Origin: Cognatundibacterium jejuense | GTDB taxonomy: Bacteria > Pseudomonadota > Gammaproteobacteria > Burkholderiales > Burkholderiaceae_D | DNA length: 64,000 nt | NCBI RefSeq assembly: GCF_014284255.1 | Contig: NZ_JACOFV010000001.1 | Span: 62,001-126,000 of the forward strand | Direction: 5' to 3' | The notes under the pieces: generated by a model | The model's database searches: none | The model's input: the letters and a program-made list of their open reading frames with translations, nothing else | Told to the model about the DNA's origin: nothing | Part shown: in pieces, positions 8,250 to 16,730 of the stretch | How positions within the stretch are numbered: position 1 is the stretch's first letter | Layout: the number at the start of each line of letters is the position of its first letter | Made by a program: the position numbers and the translations under genes

Positions 8250-11200
8250 ATGGAACAAAAAGTGTCTCCGCAAGCGCCTGATAATGAGTCCCCAATTGCT
8301 GGGCGCAGACGCTTTTCTGTTCTGAAATTACTATTCGCGACATTTTTTTTAGTGCTCTTATGTTTGAGTATATTGCTGGCCTGGGCAATTAAAACTGAAA
8401 GTGGTACTCAGACCTTATTTTCTGTCGCGCATTCTCTGAGCGCAGGATCTTTGCAGGCCACTGGTGTCAAGGGCTCAGTCGGTGATGAGCTGGAATTCGA
8501 GAAGTTATCATATCATTCAACTGATTTAAAAATTGAAGCGAGTGGTGTTCATTTAATCTGGCGGCCTTTCGCTCTGTGGCATAAACAGGCGTTGATCGAT
8601 CGACTGCATGTCAGCGCATTGCTTATTGCCACGGTACCAAGTAATTCCCCCGCTAGTCTGCCAAATGACTTGCACTTGCCGCTCAGCTTATCAGCAAAGG
8701 ATCTTGCAGTAGGTGAATTGCTGATTGCTGATTTGACGCCTGGTGGCAAGCAAACTGATAGTCTGAAACTGAGTGCTCTAACCGGAGAAATGAGTTTTGA
8801 TCTACACCAGTATCAGGCCAGGCTGGCATTCAATTCGCCATGGGGGCGCATCCAGTCTGACTCTTTGAACCTAAATGCGCAAAGACCGTTTGCGCTCAAA
8901 GGTAATGCCAATTTGCAGGGTCAGGTCACCCCTGAGATTCCGGCAATGTATGTGCTAGCGAATGCAAGTGGTAATTTGCAAACGCTAAAGCTCTCACTGC
9001 AGGCGCAACTCAACGAACAAACGAAGCAGCCGGATGGTTTATCTGCTGCCGTATCTGCCGCAGAATCTTCTGCATTAACTGGCCATGCAAACGCAACCAT
9101 CGCACCATTCGATGAGCAAGTTTTGAAGCAATTGCAGATTGATGTTGAACACTTTAATCCGGCGGCTTGGCATGCCAGTGCACCAGTCGCAGATTTGCGG
9201 ATTTGGGCGGATGCACATCCTGATCTCAAGCTAAAAAAACAAACTGATGATCTGATTGGATCACTGCGTGTGACTAATACAGCGGTTGCCACTTTAGATA
9301 AAAATGCCTTACCAATAAAAGGCATGAGTAGTCAGTTTGAGTGGCGCGGCACGCGTTTGCGTCTCCCTGATTTGCAAATCCAATTTGACGGTGATGGTGC
9401 TGCACGCGGTGATGCGCAAGTCAATTGGCATGCAAAGCAACCCCAAGCCGAAGCGCGAATTCAATTGTCGAATATCGACTTGCTGAAAATCGATCAACGT
9501 TTACGCCATACCCAGATCAATGGCGAAATTACTGCGCAAACCAAGGAGAATATTCAGGTTCAGGCACAATTGCACGACAAAGGAACTCTGCTTAATTCGG
9601 AGTTGAATTACGATATTCAAAAGCAGTTGCTGACCCTTAAACAAATTAAGTTGGCATCGCAAGATTCGCATGTTGAAGGGCAGGGTGACATCTCATTTGC
9701 TGGCAATCAGCCATTTCATTTTAAAGGAAGTCTGGTTAATTTTGATCCTTCAAAATGGATAGATGTGCCTGCTGGTCATCTCCAAGCGGAACTCACCACC
9801 TCAGGTCAACTACTGCCACAACTCCAGGTTGCATTGAGTTTGCCGCACTTACAAGGGCAATACGCAGGGCAGACCGTGCAAGGAACGATGGGTGTGCAGT
9901 GGCAAACCGCCCAACTAAAAGTGCATCAGATGGATTTACGCTGGGGTAGCAATCATCTGAATGCACAAGGGGCTTGGGGCAATGTAAGTGATGTGCTTAA
10001 GTTACAGTTGGATGCGCCGCAATTAAACGAATTGAATGCATTGCTCGCGAATCAGCAGATGACAATCAATGGTGATCTTAAGGCGAATGTTGTTTTAGAG
10101 GGGAAGTTTTCTGAGCTTGCTGGTCAGCTTAATATGCAATCTGGAAAACTTCAGTTTTCAAAAAAGCAGCAGGAATATTCTCTCGAAAATTTACTTGGAA
10201 AATTGAGCTTGTCGCACGCCAGTAATGGTGTTTTTGATGGCGAAATCAGTGCACACCATGTGAGATCAGATACAAAGCTGACCTCGGAATCTGAAGATAA
10301 AATTGAACAGATCAAATTGGGATTAAAAGGTCGCCGCGACGCACATCAAATTGCTTTACAGTTGCAGTTGCCGGGGCAGCAGAACGTACAAGCACAAATC
10401 AATGGTGGATTGCAGCCACCACAGCACGGTAAGGAAAGCCCGTGGGGCTGGACTGGCCAATTACAGAGTTTGGGATTAAATGGACAAACCAGTGCTCGCT
10501 TGCTGAACCCAGCGCCGGTCACTATTTCTGCACAGGCGGTGCACGTGGGCAATGTCCAACTCGAGAGTGGCCTGGTTAATGTCGAAATGGAGCAGTTTGA
10601 CTGGACGCCAGATTCATTGAAAACAAGAGGACGAATTTCTAATGCAAAAGTGACTGATTTACTCAACTTCATTAAACCTCAATACGCTGTTACTGGCAGT
10701 CTGAAATTAAATGCTGATTGGAATATCCAGCTTGCTGATACGGTACATGGAGAAATTAATCTACAAAAGCAAAGCGGAGATCTGCGTTTTAACGATCCTG
10801 ACGGCACCGGAACACCGATTCCATTAGGTATTCAGGACTTGAAAATGCAGGTACGCATTGGAGGTCTGGTTGCGGGTACAGATGGGCAACGTATGAGTTT
10901 GAGTTTGAATGCGGATGGAACTCGCTTAGGTCAAGTTCGGATGCAGGCCGATTCTCTCTTGAGCAGGCAAAATGGTCTGTGGAGTGTTTCGTCTGCTGCG
11001 CCGCTGGGCGGCACCATTAACGCGGTTGTTCCCGATCTTGAATGGGTAGGTTCCTTGATCAATCCGGGTTTGGTGTTGAAAGGTAAATTAAATCTTGACG
11101 CCAAATTGAGTGGAACTTTGAGTGCGCCGCATTATCACGCTAACGTTGCTGGTAAAGAGCTGGAAGTGGCATTTGCGTCTGAAGGACTGTTACTGCCGAA

Positions 11201-12398
11201 TGGTGTGTTAGATGCACAAATCGATGATGCCCATTTAAAACTGGCGCGCTTGCAGTTTTCAAATACAGTAACCATGCTGCCACAACATGAACAGTTCAGG
11301 GACTGGGATGCGATTGGTAAGCGCGGTGAATTTAATGCTAGTGGTGAGCTAGATATTGGCAAGGAAACCGGCTCAATCAAAGCGGAATGGAAGCAATTTC
11401 CAATGTTGCAACGTAAAGACCGATGGCTGCAAGTATCGGGTCAGGCCAGTATAGTAGAAGCAAATAATGTCTGGAGTCTGAATGGCAAGGTTGTTGCTGA
11501 CGGTGCTTATTTTAAACTACCTAAATTGCCGCCTCCAAGTTTGTCGAGTGATGTGAACGTTAAAAGAAAATCTGATAAGCCAACTGACAGAGAGGCAGCA
11601 GCCAATGCCTCCAAAAAAGGTTTAAAAACCCGCATTGACGTTAATTTTGATATGGGGCCTCGTTTTGTATTTGTTGGACGGGGTTTGGATACCGGATTAG
11701 CCGGAAGTTTGCGGCTGCGTTCATTTGATGGAAGTCCATTACAAGCGACCGGATCCATCAATACGGTAAAGGGCGCTTACGAAGGATATGGACAGCAGTT
11801 GACAATAGATCGTGGCAATTTGAATTTTCAGGGGCCACCTGCAAATCCCGGCTTGAATATTCGTGCCTTGCGGAAAGGCTTACCAGTTGAGGCTGGGGTC
11901 GAAGTAGTCGGTACCGTAGTGGCGCCACAGGTGCGACTGGTTTCCGAACCTGATGTGCCAGACACAGAAAAATTAAGCTGGCTGGTCTTGGGTCGCGGTT
12001 CTGATCAGTTGGCTGGTGGCGATGCTTCGCTATTAATGTCTGCGGCGACCGCGATATTTGGCGGTGATGGCAGTCGTAATGTTCCTAAAGACATTGTACA
12101 GGGTCTGGGTTTTGATGAGTTTTCGATTGGAAATTCTAGTGGTGCACCTTCATCGCATGTTCCGGGGCAGACCGTCGCAGGAACAACTTCAACTTCCACT
12201 AGTTCGTCGGGTAGCGACCAGGTAGTGAGTGTCGGTAAACATCTGATGCCAGGTTTGGTATTGGCAGTAGAACGTGGTCTTGGTGATGCCAGCGGAGCGG
12301 TCAAACTGAGCTGGCAACTCACGCGTAGAATCACGATAGTTGGCCGTACCGGTAGTGAATCTGCAGTCGATATTAACTACACATTCTCATTTAATTGA
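8250..12398 (+). CDS. tamB: Translocation and assembly module protein TamB (DUF490)
   Basis: A very large periplasm-spanning protein of the AsmA/TamB/VPS13-like bridge family that works with TamA. It has an N-terminal membrane anchor (about residues 24-45, LFATFFLVLLCLSILLAWAI), more than 1,000 residues of repetitive beta-rich sequence forming the lipid-groove rod, and the conserved DUF490 C-terminus. The C-terminus includes RGNLNFQGPPANPGLNIRA and EKLSWLVLGR and ends in an aromatic beta signal (NYTFSFN). It has 1,382 residues, somewhat longer than E. coli TamB (1,259). I used the ATG at 8250, one base after the tamA stop; an in-frame ATG at 8232 inside tamA is equally possible. No strong ribosome-binding site precedes either, consistent with translational coupling. 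Confidence 0.9.
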   Translation: MEQKVSPQAPDNESPIAGRRRFSVLKLLFATFFLVLLCLSILLAWAIKTESGTQTLFSVAHSLSAGSLQATGVKGSVGDELEFEKLSYHSTDLKIEASGVHLIWRPFALWHKQALIDRLHVSALLIATVPSNSPASLPNDLHLPLSLSAKDLAVGELLIADLTPGGKQTDSLKLSALTGEMSFDLHQYQARLAFNSPWGRIQSDSLNLNAQRPFALKGNANLQGQVTPEIPAMYVLANASGNLQTLKLSLQAQLNEQTKQPDGLSAAVSAAESSALTGHANATIAPFDEQVLKQLQIDVEHFNPAAWHASAPVADLRIWADAHPDLKLKKQTDDLIGSLRVTNTAVATLDKNALPIKGMSSQFEWRGTRLRLPDLQIQFDGDGAARGDAQVNWHAKQPQAEARIQLSNIDLLKIDQRLRHTQINGEITAQTKENIQVQAQLHDKGTLLNSELNYDIQKQLLTLKQIKLASQDSHVEGQGDISFAGNQPFHFKGSLVNFDPSKWIDVPAGHLQAELTTSGQLLPQLQVALSLPHLQGQYAGQTVQGTMGVQWQTAQLKVHQMDLRWGSNHLNAQGAWGNVSDVLKLQLDAPQLNELNALLANQQMTINGDLKANVVLEGKFSELAGQLNMQSGKLQFSKKQQEYSLENLLGKLSLSHASNGVFDGEISAHHVRSDTKLTSESEDKIEQIKLGLKGRRDAHQIALQLQLPGQQNVQAQINGGLQPPQHGKESPWGWTGQLQSLGLNGQTSARLLNPAPVTISAQAVHVGNVQLESGLVNVEMEQFDWTPDSLKTRGRISNAKVTDLLNFIKPQYAVTGSLKLNADWNIQLADTVHGEINLQKQSGDLRFNDPDGTGTPIPLGIQDLKMQVRIGGLVAGTDGQRMSLSLNADGTRLGQVRMQADSLLSRQNGLWSVSSAAPLGGTINAVVPDLEWVGSLINPGLVLKGKLNLDAKLSGTLSAPHYHANVAGKELEVAFASEGLLLPNGVLDAQIDDAHLKLARLQFSNTVTMLPQHEQFRDWDAIGKRGEFNASGELDIGKETGSIKAEWKQFPMLQRKDRWLQVSGQASIVEANNVWSLNGKVVADGAYFKLPKLPPPSLSSDVNVKRKSDKPTDREAAANASKKGLKTRIDVNFDMGPRFVFVGRGLDTGLAGSLRLRSFDGSPLQATGSINTVKGAYEGYGQQLTIDRGNLNFQGPPANPGLNIRALRKGLPVEAGVEVVGTVVAPQVRLVSEPDVPDTEKLSWLVLGRGSDQLAGGDASLLMSAATAIFGGDGSRNVPKDIVQGLGFDEFSIGNSSGAPSSHVPGQTVAGTTSTSTSSSGSDQVVSVGKHLMPGLVLAVERGLGDASGAVKLSWQLTRRITIVGRTGSESAVDINYTFSFN

Positions 12399-12432
12399 TC
12401 GCGACACAAATGCGGTGTTAATTTGGCGTAAA

Positions 12433-12459
12433 TGCGACAAATTATGGCTAGATGTCGCA
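12433..12459. repeat. Inverted repeat between tamB and the MFS gene
   Basis: TGCGACA and TGTCGCA are perfect complements separated by 13 bases. They lie 35 bases after the tamB stop and about 90 bases before the MFS start. It could be a small operator or a hairpin; there is no U-tract to make it a terminator. Confidence 0.4.
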
Positions 12460-12550
12460 ATAGTGACGTGCAATTTTTCTCTACACTGCGTGCATATGTT
12501 CGAATCAGTTCTTCGTGATTGATTCGCTTCCATGGTTTCCCTTACTTTTA

Positions 12551-13786
12551 ATGACGACTATGCAAACAGCAACGAAGCAATTATCTGCGGCACCCGGGGC
12601 GGAAGATGTTACCGGTTTCCGTGTATTGGGGGCGATCAGCTTTGCCCATTTTCTTAATGACATGATCCAGTCGCTGATTGTGGCGATTTATCCACTTTTA
12701 AAGGGGAATTTCAATCTGAATTTTGCTCAGATTGGACTGATCACTTTGACGTATCAGATCACGGCATCAATTTTGCAACCGGTGGTTGGGCTTTATACCG
12801 ACAAACATCCTAAACCTTATTCACTGGCATTGGGGATGGGCTTTACTCTGGTCGGCTTACTATTATTGTCGGTTGCGCCGAACTACGGGTTAGTGCTGCT
12901 GGCTGCAGCCTTGGTTGGTACTGGTTCATCAATTTTTCACCCCGAGTCTTCACGCGTTGCGCGCATGGCTTCCGGTGGACGTCATGGTCTGGCGCAGTCT
13001 ATCTTTCAGGTGGGGGGTAATGCTGGTAGTTCTATGGGACCGTTGTTGGCAGCGTGGATCATTATTCCACGTGGTCAAGCCAGTATTGCGTGGTTCTCAG
13101 TGGCAGCCATGTTGGCGATAGGTATCTTATGGCAGATCGGTAACTGGTACAAACGTAAGCGTCAGGAAGCCAAAGCCAGGCCAGCCCAGGCATCCCATTC
13201 ACACGTCATCTTGGCGCGCAACAAAGTGCTATTTTCTATTGCGATTTTAATGCTGCTCATCTTCTCAAAATACTTTTACATGGCAAGTTTAAGCAGTTAT
13301 TTTACGTTCTACCTGATGAGCAAGTTTCACTTGTCGGTACAAGACGCGCAGATCCATTTATTTGTGTTCTTATTTGCCGTGGCAACAGGCACAGTGCTTG
13401 GTGGCCCGATAGGGGACAAGGTGGGACGTAAGCTGGTGATCTGGGTTTCTATCCTTGGCGTGGCACCATTCACCTTGTTGTTGCCCTATGCGAATTTATT
13501 TTGGACTGGCGTGCTGTCGGTTGTCATTGGTTTGATATTGGCATCGGCATTTTCTGCCATTCTGGTGTTTGCGCAAGAACTGGTGCCAGGGAAAGTAGGT
13601 ACGATTTCTGGTTTATTCTTTGGTTTCGCGTTCGGTATGGGGGGGATAGGCGCAGCCGCCTTGGGTAAGTTGGCGGATATGACTGACATATATTTTGTGT
13701 ATCAGGTCTGTTCGTTCTTGCCTTTGTTAGGATTGGCAGCGGCCTTTTTGCCTAATCTGGAGAAACTACCGCACAAGGTAAGTTGA
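12551..13786 (+). CDS. MFS exporter of the fosmidomycin-resistance (Fsr) type
   Basis: A 12-helix major facilitator of 411 residues. The motifs FAHFLNDMIQSL at the first helix, QPVVGLYTDKHP in loop 2-3 and GTGSSIFHPESSRVAR are characteristic of Fsr/YnfM-like drug exporters. A hydrophilic central loop (WYKRKRQEAKARPAQ) separates the two six-helix halves. The second half carries the mirrored GGPIGDKVGRK motif. The start at 12551 (MTTMQTATK) is chosen over an upstream in-frame ATG at 12515, which would add 12 hydrophobic residues; neither has a good ribosome-binding site. Substrate is unknown. A rho-independent terminator follows. Confidence 0.85.
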   Translation: MTTMQTATKQLSAAPGAEDVTGFRVLGAISFAHFLNDMIQSLIVAIYPLLKGNFNLNFAQIGLITLTYQITASILQPVVGLYTDKHPKPYSLALGMGFTLVGLLLLSVAPNYGLVLLAAALVGTGSSIFHPESSRVARMASGGRHGLAQSIFQVGGNAGSSMGPLLAAWIIIPRGQASIAWFSVAAMLAIGILWQIGNWYKRKRQEAKARPAQASHSHVILARNKVLFSIAILMLLIFSKYFYMASLSSYFTFYLMSKFHLSVQDAQIHLFVFLFAVATGTVLGGPIGDKVGRKLVIWVSILGVAPFTLLLPYANLFWTGVLSVVIGLILASAFSAILVFAQELVPGKVGTISGLFFGFAFGMGGIGAAALGKLADMTDIYFVYQVCSFLPLLGLAAAFLPNLEKLPHKVS

Positions 13787-13832
13787 AGATTGAAGAGCTC
13801 AGTCGCTAATTAAAAAGCGATGTTGTAGAATC

Positions 13833-13870
13833 AAAACGTGTTGTGGGATTCCACTGCACGTTTTTTATTT
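13833..13870 (+). terminator. Rho-independent terminator after the MFS gene
   Basis: A two-part stem (AAAACGTG/CACGTTTT outside, GTGG-GATT-CCAC inside) is followed by a T-run (TTTTTTATTT). It lies 46 bases after the MFS stop and directly upstream of the YeeE gene. Confidence 0.8.
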
Positions 13871-13890
13871 GTCTCTATAGAAAGCAAAAA

Positions 13891-14325
13891 ATGTCCATTG
13901 CATGGAACGTGTTTACCCCGTGGTCTGCTTTGATAGGCGGGGTTGTGATAGGGCTCGCCGCCGCCGCATTGATCCTGCTGAACGGAAAAGTTGCCGGTAT
14001 CAGTGGCATCTTGGCGGGCGTATTGAAACCATTTAATCGTAATGGCTACTGGCGTATCAGTTTTTTGCTGGGACTGTTGATTGCACCTATCGTATATAGC
14101 TGCTTCGCACCATTGCCGATACTGCAGATAGACGCTAGTGTGGGACGTTTGTTAATAGCGGGTTTTTTAGTCGGGATTGGGACGAGGTATGGCGCGGGCT
14201 GTACTAGCGGTCATGGTGTGTGCGGGCTATCTCGCTTATCTTTACGCTCTCTCGTAGCGACCACGACGTTCATGGCCGCTGGATTTGTCACTGTGTTTGT
14301 GATCCGTCATGTATTGCATAGTTGA
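13891..14325 (+). CDS. YeeE/YedE family membrane protein, first half (DUF395)
   Basis: A 144-residue membrane protein with about four helices and the family motif GTRYGAGCTSGHGVCGLSR, whose cysteine lies in the pore in thiosulfate-type YeeE proteins. Together with the next gene it makes a split version of the usual 350-residue two-repeat protein, as in the PmpA/PmpB pairs beside sulfur genes. The likely role is uptake of a sulfur compound such as thiosulfate, inferred from the family. I start at 13891 (MSIAWNVF), because the upstream in-frame ATG at 13843 lies inside the preceding terminator. Confidence 0.88.
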   Translation: MSIAWNVFTPWSALIGGVVIGLAAAALILLNGKVAGISGILAGVLKPFNRNGYWRISFLLGLLIAPIVYSCFAPLPILQIDASVGRLLIAGFLVGIGTRYGAGCTSGHGVCGLSRLSLRSLVATTTFMAAGFVTVFVIRHVLHS

Positions 14326-14343
14326 GAAAATTGAGAAAAGAAA

Positions 14344-14766
14344 ATGACTTATTTCACTTCCTTATTTGCTGGACTCCTGTTTGGTTTAGGTTTGATTGTT
14401 AGCGGTATGGTTAATCCCGGTAAGGTACTAGGTTTTCTTGACCTGGCGGGAGCCTGGGATCCGTCCTTAATGCTTGTCATGCTAGGTGCTATTGCTGTTG
14501 GATTGTTTGCATTTGTGATCGCAAAAAAAAGGGTGGTAAGCTTTTTTGGAGAAAAAATAGATTTGCCTACGAATACTGCAATAGACCTGCGTTTAGTTGG
14601 AGGTAGTGCATTGTTTGGTATCGGTTGGGGACTTGCAGGCTTTTGTCCCGGTCCAGCTTTGGTTGGACTTAGTATGGGATTGCCCTCTGCTTTGATTTTT
14701 GTCGCGGCCATGATTGCTGGTATGTTGTTGTTTGAATTCATAGAAAAAATACGTGCACCTCAATAA
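14344..14766 (+). CDS. YeeE/YedE family membrane protein, second half (DUF395)
   Basis: A 140-residue membrane protein beginning with a hydrophobic SLFAGLLFGLGLIVSGM helix containing the family's second-half signature GMVNPGKVLGFLDL. A C-terminal GWGLAGFCPGPALVGLS motif has the second conserved cysteine. It starts 18 bases after the first half on the same strand, with AGAAAAGAAA upstream, so the two are almost certainly co-translated and act as one transporter. No sulfurtransferase or rhodanese gene, which often accompanies such pairs, is adjacent. Confidence 0.88.
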   Translation: MTYFTSLFAGLLFGLGLIVSGMVNPGKVLGFLDLAGAWDPSLMLVMLGAIAVGLFAFVIAKKRVVSFFGEKIDLPTNTAIDLRLVGGSALFGIGWGLAGFCPGPALVGLSMGLPSALIFVAAMIAGMLLFEFIEKIRAPQ

Positions 14767-14816
14767 TCAAGGCACGCACTGTCATTTCCGGGATAAAAAA
14801 AGAAGAAGGAGATCGT

Positions 14817-15356
14817 ATGAGCAGACTGGATTTTCATATTGCTGATCCAGTTGCTGACCGTGCCAGTCTGATTCAAATCAATATTGAATATATGGAATGG
14901 GTGGCAGCGAGGATGCAGGAGGTCTGTGGTGTTTCTCTCGTCGTTGTCAGCGGGCTGTCGATTCCAGATTACGTGGAAAGCGCTCTGGATAAGATTTGTT
15001 TTGAAAAAGCGCCACGTAGCGTTTTTTATTTGGTTAAGCAAGATGAGATAGTTGTTGGCATGGTCGGTTTGCGTTCGCTCAGTCTGGATGTTGCTGAAAT
15101 CAAGCGCTTATATATACGTGGGGCTTTTCGGGGTCAGCATTTTGGAAAACAATTGTTGAATAAAGTGGTGAGCGATGCTAAAGAGTTTGCTTATGCTAAG
15201 CTAAGACTTGATAGTGCGCCGTTCATGAAAAACGCGCAGCAACTTTACCGTTTAACAGGATTTATTGAGCGCGGACCATATCCCGGAACTGAAGTTCCCG
15301 AAGCCTTGCACGCGCATTGGCATTTTTTGGAATTGAATTTATTGGGCAAAAAATGA
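14817..15356 (+). CDS. GNAT family N-acetyltransferase
   Basis: A 179-residue acetyltransferase-like protein. The core motif A region is near EIKRLYIRGAFRGQHFGKQLL (about residues 94-114), with the expected R/Q-x-x-G-x-G/A-like acetyl-CoA loop, and a late motif B (AQQLYRLTGFIERGPYPG). The N-terminal 60 residues differ from common GNATs. A strong AGAAGGAG ribosome-binding site precedes the start at 14817. It overlaps the next gene by four bases (ATGA), so the two are translationally coupled. The acetyl acceptor is unknown; the C-terminal ALHAHWHFLELNL resembles small amino-acid or antibiotic acetyltransferases only generally. Confidence 0.85.
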   Translation: MSRLDFHIADPVADRASLIQINIEYMEWVAARMQEVCGVSLVVVSGLSIPDYVESALDKICFEKAPRSVFYLVKQDEIVVGMVGLRSLSLDVAEIKRLYIRGAFRGQHFGKQLLNKVVSDAKEFAYAKLRLDSAPFMKNAQQLYRLTGFIERGPYPGTEVPEALHAHWHFLELNLLGKK

Positions 15357-15814
15357 ATGTAGAAATCATTGACTTCCCAGAGACGTTAGTTGCCGCTATC
15401 GAACATCGCGGCTCGCCCGATCTTGAACATGAGAGCGTGCGCCGTTTGATCGCGTGGCGGATTGAGTATCGTTATCCGCCAGAACGCTATCGCACGTTCG
15501 GTGTGCATTACGACGATCCTTTTACTACAGCGCCAGATTTATACCGCGCCGATTTTTGCATTTCGGTGGAACAAGAAGTACCACTGAATTCATATGGTGT
15601 CGTCAATAAAGTTATTCCTGGTGGGCGTTGTGCAAAGGTGCGTCATGTTGGTTCGCGAGAAAACATCGGTGCAGCACGATATTTATCTGAAACCTGGTTA
15701 CCAGCAAGTGGTGAATCACTAAGAAGTTTTCCGCTCTTTTTTCATTATGTTAATGTGGGTCCAAACGTGAGTGAATCAGAGATGGTGACGGATGTCTATC
15801 TTCCTCTACGCTGA
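15353..15814 (+). CDS. GyrI-like small-molecule-binding domain protein
   Basis: A 153-residue protein made up only of the AraC effector-binding/GyrI-like domain: MNVEIIDFPETLVAAIEHRG at the start, an EYRYPPERYRTFGVHYDDP middle segment, and a C-terminal PLFFHYVN...TDVYLPLR strand typical of the SOUL/GyrI superfamily. It lacks a DNA-binding domain, so it more likely binds or hydrolyses a small molecule than regulates directly; GyrI homologues also inhibit gyrase. The start at 15353 overlaps the acetyltransferase stop (ATGA), which supports this start over the in-frame ATG at 15317. Co-transcription suggests related substrates. Confidence 0.82.
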   Translation: MNVEIIDFPETLVAAIEHRGSPDLEHESVRRLIAWRIEYRYPPERYRTFGVHYDDPFTTAPDLYRADFCISVEQEVPLNSYGVVNKVIPGGRCAKVRHVGSRENIGAARYLSETWLPASGESLRSFPLFFHYVNVGPNVSESEMVTDVYLPLR

Positions 15815-15838
15815 ATTTTAATGTTGGTATATTGCACC

Positions 15839-16510
15839 TTAGCGTGCCCAAGTTGAGTCACTCAAATGTTCGTCCATTGCTTTACCAGGCGCGCATTCTG
15901 CGGAAAAATAAGAGCCAGCGAGGCCGCCAATTGCACCGCGTCTTTGGTATTCACCGAGATAGTAGTTTAAGGCAGTTTTCTTTGCGGTTTGATCTGGAAC
16001 ACCCAATAGTTTTGCCGCACGATAATTCCTTTGTACCGCTTCACATTCCGTTTTTGCTTCATTGTACTCACCGCGTACATGCATGCTTTCATGCGTAAAA
16101 ATATTGAGGCTAACGATTTCTTCGCGATTTGCTTTTTGCGGATGGTGCAAGTAATCCATTAGACGATTACACCATGGATATTGGAAAACGATTTTCCCGG
16201 TGTGAGGATCAGCATGACCAGCTGCAAAATAATTTTGATCTACAAAGGTGTCAAAAATAGTGTTGCAATGGACTTTTGCTGGATGGAAGTCGGCTATTTC
16301 CGTTGCTTTGATTGATAGCAAACGTTCAAAACGCCAGTATTGAAATGGTTGCCAGGCAAATGCTAAAGCTAGTGTGCCATACAGAATTAAGAACGGAATC
16401 GATATCTTGCTTGAAATCGGGTGATCATAACCAGTAGGTGTGATTAAGGTGCTTAAACATTCGCGCACCATCATCCAGCAAAAGAATAACGAGCCAGCTA
16501 TCCACAGCAT
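15839..16510 (-). CDS. Uncharacterised membrane protein with HExxH motif
   Basis: A 223-residue protein I cannot name. Two hydrophobic segments at about residues 1-17 and 37-54 anchor a soluble domain. In it lies His140-Glu-Ser-Met-His144 followed by GEYNEAKTECEAVQ. An HExxH helix followed closely by acidic residues is the layout of gluzincin-like metalloproteases, and similar HExxH-G-NEA-x-x-EC arrangements occur in uncharacterised bacterial proteins. Cysteines at 82, 114 and 156 may form disulfides or bind metal. It is convergent with the GyrI-like gene (24 bases) and divergent from ilvD. Protease activity is only inference; the motif may be a structural metal site. Confidence 0.7.
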   Translation of the reverse strand: MLWIAGSLFFCWMMVRECLSTLITPTGYDHPISSKISIPFLILYGTLALAFAWQPFQYWRFERLLSIKATEIADFHPAKVHCNTIFDTFVDQNYFAAGHADPHTGKIVFQYPWCNRLMDYLHHPQKANREEIVSLNIFTHESMHVRGEYNEAKTECEAVQRNYRAAKLLGVPDQTAKKTALNYYLGEYQRRGAIGGLAGSYFSAECAPGKAMDEHLSDSTWAR

Positions 16511-16730
16511 GTTTTTCTTAACCTTTATATATGGCTTATTTATCTATGCACTTGACTTAAATAGTAGATCGATAAATTTATTATAGATCGTGGACGGGCG
16601 CGGATAAAAATATTAATTTATACTTTTAAAATATTAATCGCTGGCTATTTGCGTATTTGACATATGAGCATTTGCAAGGCAAAGTAAAGAAATCCTTTTT
16701 TCGTCGATCTAAGTTAGACAGGAGTCAGAC

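Noticed and set aside
12495-12515. tRNA T-loop-like GTTCGAATC
   Set aside because: No acceptor, D- or anticodon-stem sequences can be folded around it.
13843-13890. Earlier start for the first YeeE gene
   Set aside because: It falls within the hairpin and T-run of the upstream terminator, so it would not be transcribed from its own promoter as coding sequence.
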